Origin: Azolla caroliniana
Taxonomy: Eukaryota > Polypodiophyta
Assembly: GCA_043228905.1 (NCBI GenBank)
Contig: JBHGNT010000012.1
Span: 7,316,001-7,380,000, forward strand
Length of the DNA: 64,000 bases
Direction of reading: 5' to 3'
Notes under the pieces: model-generated
Databases searched by the model: none
The model's input: the letters and a program-made list of their open reading frames with translations, nothing else
Told to the model about the DNA's origin: nothing
Made by a program: the position numbers and the translations under genes
Shown here: piece after piece, positions 25,979 to 36,133 of the stretch
How positions within the stretch are numbered: position 1 is the first letter of the stretch
Layout of the letters: every line of letters begins with the position of its first letter

Positions 25979-27361
25979 TGGGATATGCAACATATGAATC
26001 ACTTTTCTTCTTCAAATCACAAGTACGCAAAGAGACAAGTTACATTTACTCTTGATTTCAAAGAAGCATCTATTGATGGAGTTTCCCTCTTCAAGTTACA
26101 AGAATACAAATTTGCTGAATTTACCCCTACGGATTTATTGTTACTCTCCAGATCTGTGGCTCTAGCTCAAAGAAGTTTGGGTTTTAGTTGCATCTACTGC
26201 ATAATTTCAATTTGGACCTACTATTCACTGTTTAATTGTGGATTTGAACCAATGACCCAAGGATTTTCAGTCCTTTGCTCTAACCAAGAACGACTCAAAC
26301 AAATACAGCACATTTATGATGATGTTGAGAACACAGCAGCATATGGAAGGATTTTTCCCTCTTTGAATTGAAAAAACTAAACAAAGAAATAAATCCACTT
26401 TGAAATATGCAGCATATGGACAGATTTTTGCTAGACTTCAAATTACATATAGGTTATACAAAGCAATACAAGATATCTAATTGACTAAGATACATCGATA
26501 AGCACGGTCTATGGAGAGATTTCCCCTCTTTGAACCAGATTTGCACAAAGCCATACACAGCTATACCTACTATACCTTCAAGATAAGGATGTTATTGATG
26601 GTTTTCTTGCTTTCCAAATTACGAGAATTGCATAAAGAAATGCACAATATTTATTGTGCATTTAGAGAACATGAGTAGTAGAATCATCTTTGAATTACAA
26701 GAATTTTGCAAAGACATAAGTTACATTTACTACTCCTTTGAGATCATAGGCAGCTTAGGATGGACTTTTTCTCTCTTCATTGAATTACAAAAATTAAATG
26801 AGAGAAGGGCACAAGAATGTATCATGCCTTACGTTAAGCAGAATACAAAAATGAAGGCTATCCCTCACATACGAGCAAAATATGGATGGGTTTTTCATAT
26901 CTTTGTAAAACATGACAGTATTAGATGAAAGAAGATAGATTTTTTTTTCACAAATCTTATCAAATATAAAGTTTGTGTACCTTGGCCAAAGAATTCTTCC
27001 AAGAAAAGTTATGGTGATCTTTGTTTTCTTCATCTTCGTTATCTCTATTGTAATCAGATCCATCTTCATGGAAGCTACGACCTCCAAGCTCACAGAGGAC
27101 ACTCTGCTGATGAATTAAAGAGCGCTTATGAACACCTGTATAATTTTTTAGTCGAAGAAGATCCAAAAAGACCGTGTTCCCATAGAGTTCTTTCTGACGA
27201 AACGGTCTCATGTAAACAATAGTACAAACATTGGATCTTCTGAAGAAGTACAAGAACGAGTTGGTCGATGGTGAAGAAGAAGAATAAGATAAATTACTCT
27301 GAAATAGTGGCCTGTACTGAGCAGTGCACAGAGAAGGGGGGAAATTCGAGGTTCCAGACAT
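20990..27361 (-). CDS. DUF760 family protein, probable plastid protein (complete, 6 exons)
   Basis: Exons on the minus strand: 27361-26981, 25546-25338, 24421-24106, 21707-21600, 21447-21197 and 21095-20990 (TGA at 20992-20990). They join in frame with GT..AG borders to give 456 aa. The protein opens with a Ser-rich, acid-poor stretch after MSGTSNF, like a chloroplast transit peptide. Exon 2 and the start of exon 3 give one DUF760 half (DAMKRTVSGMLGILPSDQF, then LLVSSMMTGYTLRNAEYRL). After an acidic linker and likely coiled coil come LLDYLRSLPPDKVAELS and the second half (NRDYLARLLFWCMLLGHHM). This two-half layout is that of Arabidopsis At2g14910-like proteins; their molecular function is unknown to me. 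The ATG at 27361 is chosen because it precedes the transit-like segment; the frame stays open further upstream through a (CT)n stretch. The gene is convergent with cyclin H. Confidence 0.88.
23076..23095. repeat. Perfect 9-bp-stem inverted repeat in DUF760 intron
   Basis: ttctttgat, two bases, atcaaagaa in AT-rich intron sequence. The flanks do not extend the pairing. Function unknown; it may be chance or the end of a decayed element. Confidence 0.6.
23112..23180. repeat. Short degenerate tandem repeat, three units
   Basis: Three imperfect copies of a motif like gtcttagtcattcttaataa lie side by side in the 2.4-kb intron between exons 3 and 4 of the DUF760 gene. Confidence 0.65.
24390..24800. 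repeat. Decayed tandem copies of the DUF760 exon-3 5' end
   Basis: The exon-3 start and its acceptor (around 24375-24430) recur about four times toward 24800 as diverged copies of ctaaactcttttggagacacaatctata..ctcagcatttct, with variants near 24455, 24527, 24595 and 24755. The copies lie in intron 2, upstream of the functional exon in gene orientation, and are no longer coding. Confidence 0.75.
25945..25980. repeat. (AC)n/(AT)n microsatellite in DUF760 intron 1
   Basis: Uninterrupted ac dinucleotides followed by atatatat. It lies in the 1.4-kb first intron, which also holds degenerate recurrences of a gatttttccctctttgaa motif between about 26000 and 26900. Confidence 0.9.
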
Positions 27362-27393
27362 GGATTTATTGCAACTTGAAGAGGAAAAAAGAA

Positions 27394-27955
27394 AGAGAGA
27401 GAGAGAGAGAGAGAGAAGATTATTACAGCAGCTGGCTATGGCGCAGAGGTAGATGGAATATAATCCATGGCTCTTAATTACAACACTAACCACAATATTG
27501 TATCACAGATTCGAAGATCCCGCTGTGCAGAAAGATCTAGAGATATGGAAAAGGGGGGAGGAGGAGGAGAATGGAGAGGCGAAGGAGATGACGGCGATGG
27601 CGAAGGATCCATAGCCACACAGAAGAAGAAGAAGAAGAAGAAGAAAAATGTTGGAATGAGAAGAAGAAAGAAGAAGAAGAAGAAGAAGAAGAAAAATCTA
27701 TGAATACTCCAAATCCTTTACCTCCACACACACACAATACAATACAATACAATACAATACAATACAATACAATACATACATACATACATACATACATACA
27801 TACATGATACATGATACATACATACATTATACATACATACATACATACATACACATACATACATGATACATGATACATACATACATTATACATACATACA
27901 TACATACATACATACATACATACATACATACAATACATACATACATACATCGACG
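27394..27955. repeat. Compound microsatellite cluster at the DUF760 5' end
   Basis: In order: (GA)n 27394-27416, (AAG)n 27621-27645 and 27660-27696, (AATAC)n about 27735-27775, then (ATAC)n interrupted by gatacat to about 27950. In the gene's orientation these are CT, CTT and GTAT tracts in the 5' UTR and proximal promoter. Translations through them are spurious. Confidence 0.95.
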
Positions 27956-27981
27956 TGTCTATTTCCACCTAAAGTCATAAA

Positions 27982-28039
27982 GAGGGAATAATTGCAGGCC
28001 ATGGCATTCCTTCCTTGAGAGGGAATAATTGCAGGCCAT
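27982..28039. repeat. 23-bp direct repeat with CATGCATG
   Basis: agagggaataattgcaggcc occurs at 27982 and again near 28017. The second copy runs into catgcatgg, a match to the plant RY core CATGCA. Upstream of the DUF760 gene; any regulatory role is inference. Confidence 0.7.
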
Positions 28040-28182
28040 GCATGGATAGTGCAGGTTGCTCAGCTCAAAGGGCACGTGCGATCTGCACTGTCCTGATCTA
28101 GATAAAAGAAAAGAAAAGAAAAGAAAAACGCGCCAACAAAAAAGCTGCTAGTAGTCGTTCGCTCGACTCACCTGTTACAGTC

Positions 28183-28545
28183 GCCCAACTTCCCTCTCTT
28201 CAATCACCTGACACTATTTGAGTCACCCGACTTCATGATATTCAGTCGCCCAACTTCCCTTTCATCAGTCGCCGACACCACCTGAGTTGCCTGACTTCCC
28301 TCTCCTCGATCACCCAACGCTACCTGAATCACCCGACTTCCCTCTCCTCAATCACCCAACACTACTTGAGTCGCCCGACTCACCTGTAGTCACTCGACTT
28401 CCCTCTCCTCAGTCACCCAATACGACCCAAGTCGCCCGACTTCACACTTTTCAATTGCCTAACTCACAGGCAATCGCCCGACTATAGATGGCAACGGTCG
28501 TCCGACCAAATTGTGGTCACCCAACTAATACTCCCTATCGAATCA
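28183..28545. repeat. Imperfect minisatellite rich in CCGAC cores
   Basis: Diverged units of about 30-60 bp combining cacccgacttccctctcctc, cacccaacac and gagtcgcccgact. The plus strand holds about six CCGAC pentamers (near 28227, 28329, 28373, 28435, 28477 and 28502). CCGAC is the core of the plant DRE/CRT element. The array sits 0.8-1.2 kb upstream of the DUF760 start. A 66-codon ORF through it is repeat-driven. Confidence 0.8.
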
Positions 28546-28957
28546 AAACCCTAAAACCTGTCATTTTTCACATTTCTTATACGAGATTGTTAGGGTTTGT
28601 GGAGGCAAAAGAAAATTAGCCAACCGTCGACGTGCACTTGAAACAACATCTTCATTGCCACTTGCTTACTTCCCAATTATGTATTTTATTTGTTTCTACT
28701 TTTTCTACAAATTTTTTATCACTATTTTCTTTCTCGTTATATGGGATGTGATGCCACAATTGTTATTTCGTATCTCCCCCCTTGTTGACGCTATTGGAAA
28801 ATTTGCATAAATGGGATTGCATGCTCATATATTTCATGAAAATGGAAAACATATATTTTAACTCTTCTTTGAAAAGTAATTTGTAAGTGATCATCTTCAT
28901 TATGTTGATGACATTATCTTCTTCGTTTAATCACACTTATGCAAATGTACAACATCA

Positions 28958-28960
<3 letters not shown>
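28546..28960. other. Intergenic AT-rich sequence, nothing recognised
   Basis: Unique-looking AT-rich DNA between the minisatellite and a (TA)n tract. I see no coding signal. Confidence 0.5.

Positions 28961-29016
<56 letters not shown>
28961..29016. repeat. (TA)28 microsatellite at the LINE 3' side
   Basis: 56 bp of perfect TA. It abuts the last sequence attributable to the minus-strand LINE, so it could be the element's 3' tail or an unrelated tract. Confidence 0.95.
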
Positions 29017-29017
<1 letters not shown>

Positions 29018-29018
<1 letters not shown>

Positions 29019-31642
29019 TCAATATTCACCTTGGTATTAATGAAAAGATGTCCAAAGGCTACAAAGAATCCATACAATAAAGTATAACCTTCCTACCCAC
29101 TTCAATCAACTAGTAGCGGAAGCCCTCATGCAAGGTCCTTCCACGATGGGCCCCAGAAAAAACCAACTTGGCGGAGCATATCTCCACTTTATTTTCTCCC
29201 CCAAAAAGGTGAAGACCTCAACATTTTTCCAAATTTCTCGAAAATGTTGTTGCTTATGAAACACAACATCGAGCTCACCAGGTATTGCCTCATATTGACC
29301 TCTTAAAGTATCAGGAGCATCAACCATATCTCCTTGACTAACTCAACCACATCAGTTTGACTTTCTAAAATACACACTTACATCTTGCCTTCCATAACCC
29401 AAACTACTAAAGAAGATATCGTAGACCAAACCTTTCCCTCTTCCAAACAATGGATTGGTGTAGTATAAGAGACCTCCAATACATGTTTTCCATTGGAGAG
29501 GAGAAAAAAATCAACATAGTCCCTTTCATATTTCTATATTTCTTCAGCCAACCTTCCCCATCTCACAAAAGCCCATGTGTACACCTGTTTACCATAAATA
29601 GGATACAAAATTCTCAACGTTCTTTTCCATACTGCTCTAGCAATAGGACATGCCCATAAAACATGGCGAAACATTTCATTGGGAAAACCACAATTGTTAC
29701 ATTTTAAATCATGGCAATGCCCCCTCATCCATTACTTCACAGGCATGCCATAACGTACCAACAACCATCTAAACAAGACAACTTTTCTAGGAATTTGCTT
29801 CAACCAAAAGTGTTCTACATGACCTAATCTCCAAAATTTACACGATGTTGGCGTACAGCCACACGCCTCCTTAGCAATTCTCTACCCATTTTTATCGAGT
29901 ACTGAAAAAATGGGATTTGTGTACCTAACATTCCTTGTGCTTATATGCTTTGTTATTTCCATTCAATAGGATCCCACAAAAAGGTGATCAATGGGCTTAT
30001 TCTCGTAGACCCACAATTCAGATAAACTATTTATATCATTTGGATGTTGATTCAACATCCTTTTTTTATCGTTCTTCCACAATATACGAACATGCAACAT
30101 ACTACTCACTTGAGCTACAACTTCATCTTCCATAAGGATAGAATGATGTCGTCCAGAACGCAAAACATCAAAATAAAGACAGTCACGTGAGTTTTTATAA
30201 CCGATGACCCCCAACAAGGCATGTAAAGATGAAAACATACCATATCAAAATATACTAATTTGAGAAGGCTAAAAGGAAGGCATCGTAAACACTCTATCGA
30301 TTTATGAATACATAATGTTCCTATGCGGAATAGTGCTCGGCCACAACCGAGACTCAAACACTCTATGAAAGAGCAAAACAAAAATGGAGGTTTGTACACT
30401 TACGTAGAAGAGACGACACAGGATGTTTACGTGGAAAGCCCTAATAGGGAAAAACCACGGGAGCCCACAAACTCCAACTATCACTATACGAGAAAGGAGG
30501 TACAACAGGAGACTTAGAGGCAACAACCTCGAGCTTTGTATCTTCGCCAACCGGCAGCTTCACTTCTCTCTCTCTGTACTCTACTCTAATACAACTAACA
30601 ACAACACTAACATTCTATTTCAAAGTGATTGCCCTAAGTCATATTTATACTTATATGACTTTAAAACTATTTACAAATATAGCCTTTACAAGCACACCAG
30701 AAACATATTTGCAGATATATCCCTAGATCTAGTTCACATTGGATCCATCCGGATATCTTCTGGTCCAATCCGGTTGCGGCATCCGGTCCGGTTCCTTCCT
30801 TCAGCTCGTCAGATCCGGCTCCTCCAGAGGACCGAATTCTCAACAGTTCCTACCCCAAATTGTGCAACAAGCATGGGTTTTGTTTTCCATCATCAAATTC
30901 AGCCAATTCCTTACCGATCCAGCTTCTCCTCTATCAAAATCAGCCCACTTCAACCTAGTTCTTTTCCCTAACATTACCCCCTCCTCTGATAGAAATAATG
31001 GGTTCATTATGAGGGGTTGGCACAACCATTCCTCCATACATGATGGTAGAGATTGGACTAAGTTATGTTTCAAATCCCACCATGTCTTCATGATACTCTA
31101 AAACACTTATATTGTCGAAAAATATCAATGGAATGATTAAAATCTCTTAAAAAACACCATCTAATACTATATTTCCAGTTGCCACTTGTAGAAGGCATAA
31201 CCTTAACCATTTTGTGCCTTAAGATTTTTTTCCATGGCTCCCCACCTCGCAACAAACCTCTTATAATAAATTTTCCCAGAAAAGCCTTACATTGTAATAG
31301 AGGATCTCAATCCAAGACCACCCTCGTCCTTTGGAGCTGTAATAACTTTCCAATATACTTTGGCTCTCACATATGAACAATCTTTAGATCCCCAATGGAG
31401 ATTTCTAATAAGCCTTTGTACTTGTGATAAAACCAAATGTGAACACAACCAAGCCGACAAAATGTACTACATGGAAGCCAACAATACTTGATTGGCAACA
31501 ACAACCCTACCTGCCGATGACAATTTAGCAACATTCCAATATAACAATTTCTTCCTTATAGCAAGCAACAAAGGAGCTACATGATCTTCCGGCGAAAGGA
31601 TAATACCTACATGACAGATTCCCAAGTATCTTACAAGTTTAT
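29018..31642 (-). pseudogene. LINE (L1-type) 3' half: RT C-part and zf-RVT, decayed
   Basis: Reading the minus strand from 31642: KLVRYLGI, then AGRVVVANQVLLASM, then APKDEGGLGLRS (all typical of plant L1 RT thumb and post-RT regions). After an inserted solo LTR (30324-30845) comes the zinc-binding domain of reverse transcriptases at 29728-29534 (CNNCG...HVLWACPIARAVW). Stops and frameshifts are frequent. The remaining 5' part of the same element lies at 61447-63740: the last LINE codons there (IPHG..) join those at 31642 directly when the 29.8-kb insertion is removed. Confidence 0.87.
30324..30845 (-). mobile_element. Solo Copia-like LTR inside the LINE
   Basis: On the minus strand it starts tgttgagaattcgg and ends attccgca, with a tataaata box near 30650 and the accgtggtttttccc / ttccacgtaaa region common in plant Copia LTRs. 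Flanks are gttccta on both sides (30317-30323 and 30846-30852), so the direct repeat is 7 rather than the usual 5 bp. LINE coding sequence resumes on both sides. No internal region remains. Confidence 0.78.
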
Positions 31643-32091
31643 TGTTACGGGCATGACCATATAATATCCCGTGGTGAGAATTTACCATAGTATTCTATAC
31701 ACGTGGATAAGTGTGAGGGTTAAACGAGAGTGTAAAGAAGGGGAGGATTAATTTTAATCCTCGGGATTGAGACAACCTATTAGGCCAAGTGTGAACTTGC
31801 CTGGGGGCCTTGGGTATCGCTATAAATAAGAGGCTTAGCTACCCTCATTGGATCATCTTGTTGACTACGTCGAGACTCTGTATTGTGGTGGGTCAACTCT
31901 TGTAGCGAGCGCGCCAGCACCAGGTACGACTCGACACCACGACGGTGGTATGGGACGCCGATCGAGGCTCGAGTCCGTCTTGATCCCTTCCCTCGGGGGT
32001 GGTCAGGTGGATCGGCACCCTTCTTTTTCTCCCTCCTTTCTATCTATATTCTATCCTTATGTAATGCTTACATTAGTTCATGTCTCTAGCA
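31643..32091 (+). repeat. Gypsy-A 5' LTR
   Basis: 449 bp, tgttacggg to tctagca, with a TATA box tataaataag at 31821-31830. Confidence 0.93.
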
Positions 32092-32093
32092 GT

Positions 32094-32105
32094 TGGTATC
32101 AGAGC
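32094..32105 (+). promoter_or_regulatory. Gypsy-A primer-binding site
   Basis: tggtatcagagc, two bases after the LTR end; initiator Met tRNA type, usual for chromoviruses. Confidence 0.9.
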
Positions 32106-32339
32106 TCATTTTCTAATGTTTCTTTTGTTGTCTTTTGTGATGTTGATTGATGACGATCGATCTACGTGCGGTCAGCCTTCATGCAGACAAGGATCAACAA
32201 AGGAACTTTGGTAATCTTTCTTGTTTTTTTTGTCCATTTTTTCTTCTCCCATCCAATCATGTGTATGGTTAATATGTAGATTTTTTTTCATTAATTCAAT
32301 GATGTTGTAGTGGTAATTCATTGGTTGTATAAAACGTTT

Positions 32340-32600
32340 ACATATGTGTATGAGGTCAATACCTCATTTGACGTATATTGAATATGTGATGAGTGTCGTA
32401 TGCGCACGAGGTTAATACCTCAATTGCATATTACGTTCACAAACATATGTTACATTTGCGTATGAGGTCAATACCTCAATTCGTTGTAAATGATATGCGT
32501 TTGGTCTCGTATGCGTATGAGGTCAATACCTCAATTGCATATTACTATTAACCCTTATTTATGGGATGTCTCGTGTGTGTAGAGGTATATGCCTCGATTA
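32340..32600 (+). repeat. Repeated small hairpins in the Gypsy-A leader
   Basis: gaggtcaatacctc, a 5-bp perfect stem with a 4-base loop, occurs at 32352, 32464 and 32519. Variants are gaggttaatacctc at 32408 and gaggtatatgcctc at 32582. Spacing is about 55-63 bp, and the units share surrounding sequence (gcgtatgaggtcaatacctcaattgcatatta). This is untranslated leader between the primer site and gag. Confidence 0.85.
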
Positions 32601-33746
32601 CGTATCTCGATTACGTCATTTTTGGCTATTAAATATAACGATTTGTTGAATATAGGCATATGTGGTCACATGTATATGTAGTTGATCGTATATATGTGAT
32701 AATATACATATGTGTATATAAGTTATTACGTGATTTTAAATTGAATGTTTTCCTTTTCGGGGAAAGGATCTTGGTGGCCATCCTCACATTTTTGTGAGAA
32801 TAACATTGTCACCATCCCTTTTTTCAACAATTTTTTATTGTTGAAATCCCCGTTGGTGACTTTGATATTTCGTTACGTAAAGAAACGCCTATAGCCATAA
32901 TGATGTTGAGTACGTAGGACTTGACCCACTTCATGTGAGGTTGCTCCTATGACACACGTATCCAACATCCCTCCCTCATTACATGGATACGATGCCACCA
33001 TGAGATCATTCTTACGAGAGGCATTCGTAATGACGTGGGCCTACTACAAAAAGAAGGCTCATTTGGCTTGACCATTAGGTTGCACTTTGGCGTATGCCAT
33101 CGTAATTACGAGACTTGAGGTTAGGTAACGTACCAACATAGTTGTAGTAAATGAGGGCGAAATAAGGACTCTTGACATATATGTTTCTTTTAAAAAAACG
33201 ACAAATGCCTCACATATCTCTTATACACATAAAACATAAAACATTCAAGAAGAGCAACCTACTTTGTTGGCTCAAGTGTTTAATGCAATTGTTCTCGAGG
33301 TCTCGAGTTCAAATATGACCAAGACCATACAACATCGTTGATACATACAACTATAACACGTGTTTAGACTAGAGGTCTAAGTGCACTTCGGGGTCCTCAT
33401 AATAGGACTTAAAGAGCTGAAACCACATATGTGGGCACAACAACATTTTTTTCATGTATCAACTATTCATGACGCGAACATACATGGTTGAACCTCGGGG
33501 AGCCGCCATGAAAAAATCCATATAGAGATCAAGGAAAGACATTTATTTGTCACCCCTATGGTTTTTAAAACACCTTTGTGTTACCATAGTAACCTGATCT
33601 TGAACCTCATCTCATACGTCTAGCGGGGTATTGACGTGAGATAATGATATCGATTAATGTTCGCCCATGATATGTTTACATCACGACATGATGTTAGGAC
33701 TATCTCTCTGACCTCATCCTATTTCTTTTTTAGAAATAATCATTTA
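32600..33746 (+). other. Gypsy-A untranslated leader, nothing coding
   Basis: About 1.1 kb of leader between the hairpin array and the gag ATG. No open frame of note; AT-rich with ordinary composition for this element. Confidence 0.6.
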
Positions 33747-34200
33747 ATGGCTCAAAATAACGACCCGATGTCATCCGCTCAAGCGGAAGGAACTCAAGGG
33801 AATCCTCTTGGACAAATGTCCATCGAGATGTATTTTTCGCAAATAACCCAATACCTTAGTTTCACCGCTCAACAGATGACCGAACTTTGGCAATCTCAAA
33901 GTGCTCTCGAGGCATGTGTCATTAGTCTACAACATGAGACTAATAGACCTGATGAGCGACAGGGTGAACCATCGTTTGTCGTTAAGCCATTTACAGGAGA
34001 AAAAAAGGAAAGAACCGAAGAAGCAATCTACACGTGGCTGGGCCGATGGGAGTCTCATTTTGAGCTCTATCCCACGCCAGATAGGGGGTAAGGCCGCCGC
34101 CTAGTGGCGTGGGCTCCGTACTTTGGGGAAATTTCCCGATACCTGGACAGATTTTGTCACAGTTTTCAAGGGCCAATTTTTGCAACCTCCCTCTCGAACT
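33747..34200 (+). pseudogene. Gypsy-A gag, N-terminal part (split by Gypsy-B)
   Basis: Starts ATG at 33747 (MAQNNDPMSS). Gag-like sequence follows (VVKPFTGEKKERTEEAIYTWL), with a frameshift near 34089 and an amber TAG at 34102 before LGKFPDTWTDFV. It stops at the gaact target site (34196-34200) where Gypsy-B is inserted; the frame resumes at 51253 without loss. Confidence 0.85.
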
Positions 34201-34648
34201 TGTTGTCCGCTGGAATAGTAACTGACGGACAAGAGCGCAGGAATAGGGAATAGTATAAGATTGTAACGCATATAACGGTTCACGCGGGAAGTGTGAATGA
34301 CGAAAAGACCTTGCGTATATAAAGGGCAAAAAACCTCTGATAGAGGCAGCGTGTAATTTTGGAATGTAAAGAAGCGTATCGTAATAGAGTTCTATCTTCT
34401 CTGATATCTGTGTATAGCTATGGCTAATCTACTGTGTGTCTGTAACACCTGAGAGTGTAGAAGTAAGCAACGGTGAGTGTGTAGCCACTGTTAAGGAGCT
34501 CGGTTGTAGCCGTCTCCCTTATACGCTACTAGGTTACGGGGAACATTCCCCTACGTATTACGCACAAACGCTACCGTTCGTTGTCACACAGTCACTTGGA
34601 GGTCTACATAGAAGGACTGACCGTAGACCGTGTTCCTAATCGGTAACA
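34201..34648 (+). repeat. Gypsy-B 5' LTR
   Basis: 448 bp, tgttgtccgc to cggtaaca, with a TATA box cgtatataaaggg near 34312. The sequence after it (cttttggcatgtttggtg) is not a Met-tRNA primer site. Confidence 0.92.
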
Positions 34649-34936
34649 CTTTTGGCATGTTTGGTGATCTGTGTCTTCTGACGGACGAACAACAATGAAT
34701 GGATGTTTAGCCACAGACGCCCCAGAGAACCAACACGACCAGACCGGCCAATCACAAGGTCCATCACACGCCAGGTAGAGGACCGCGCACAGCAAAAGCC
34801 TCGCCTAAGCGACCTCAACACTACATGTCGTGATCACAAAGGTGATTTTCCGCTCTCCAAATATCTCGATGATACGCGGGGAGCACGCTCACCACAGCAG
34901 CACTGTGGTCTTTCCTGACCTGTCGTAGCCCCCAAC

Positions 34937-36130
34937 ATGGCCTTTGCCTATCCCCGCTTTAATGGCGAAACCGACGCCGCAACTCATATTTGCATGTTCC
35001 TCAATGTTTGGAATGCAAACCACATGGCGTAGAGCCTTTCTAAGGTGGTAGTGCACCAGTCCAAAATGACGGAGTTCGGGTTAACATTGGATGGGCGAGC
35101 AACATTTTGGCATTCACAGATGGATTTGCCAACAATCACGACCTTTGACCAACTGCAATCCGCCTTTTTGTAGTTCTTCCATCACAGGGTTCCACAACGC
35201 CAAATCCTTGGATAATTGTACACAATTAAGCAGCTGCCGATCGAGACGATCGCAGACTTCAGCTTATGTTTCCAAAATTTACAGCGGAAACTAGAACGGA
35301 GCCCCGCGGAGGACGAGGCTCGAGAGACATTTCTAGCAGCATTACGCCGACCCATATGGACAACGCTCAACAACAATAGCGTGAAAGGTGAAACAACGGA
35401 TATGGTCATTGAATGAGCGTTACATCTCGAGTTGGACGACGAAGAGGAAAGGTTTTCTATGTCCTCATTACGACAAGCATTACCTGAGGATAAGGAACGA
35501 CAATTTCGTCAAGCAATCCAGTGCACGATTTGCTTGAACTCAGGGCATTCCGCAGTGGAGTGCAACATGCGAATCCACTGCCCAATCTTCCACTCGAAGG
35601 CTCACATAGTCGAACAATACGAATACAATACGCTGAATAGAGCCGCTCCCACAGTACGCAGCATGGACACACATCGTCCCCCACGCCGTACTGAACAAAG
35701 GAGGCAAGAAGACCGACCACAGTATGTGGATCGCAACCCACGTGACGACTGGCACTACCGGAATAGCCGGAATCACAACGATTCTGAGGAAGAAGAGCTA
35801 GAGGATGAGGACTATCGTGGTCCCCCGAGTTATGCTAAAGGGGCCCGGTGCTATGAGAATCACCGGTTGATAAACAAACGTGGCGGCGTCAATGGTTATC
35901 GTGGGAAGCAGCGGCAATATCGGGACAACCAGCGATATGACGAAAGCTCGGGCGATGAGCGACACCAAGAACCATGCCGGGACCAACAACAACCACCGCG
36001 TACGCTGCGACAAACGAGACCAGACCATGAGGAGCAAGTCGCACTAGGCGATCAACACACACCACCAGGAGCCGAGAAGGGCAAATCGAGCATCCATTGT
36101 TTTGTTTCTCAACAGGATTCCAACCGACGT
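34937..36130 (+). pseudogene. Gypsy-B gag, with stops and a frameshift
   Basis: ATG at 34937 opens MAFAYPRFNGETDAATHI, typical of the start of a gag capsid domain. Several in-frame stops occur before 35432, and the frame shifts between about 35060 and 35216. The later part has an arginine-rich linker and a zinc knuckle CTICLNSGHSAVEC (about 35523-35564, CX2CX4HX4C). An upstream ATG at 34694 may be the true start, but it is followed by stops. The frame is cut near 36130 by an inserted LTR-gag fragment. Confidence 0.8.
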
Positions 36131-36133
36131 CGA

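Noticed and set aside
25925-26371. 148-codon plus-strand ORF
   Set aside because: Lies in DUF760 intron 1, begins in an AC microsatellite, no domain.
27537-27968. 143-codon minus-strand ORF of MYVC repeats
   Set aside because: Translation of ATAC and AAG microsatellites.
28287-28487. 66-codon ORF with PDFPLLNHPT-like repeats
   Set aside because: Produced by the minisatellite; no start context or splice support.
32340-32600. CRISPR-like spaced repeats
   Set aside because: Repeats are 14-30 bp with similar, not unique, spacers in a plant retroelement leader.
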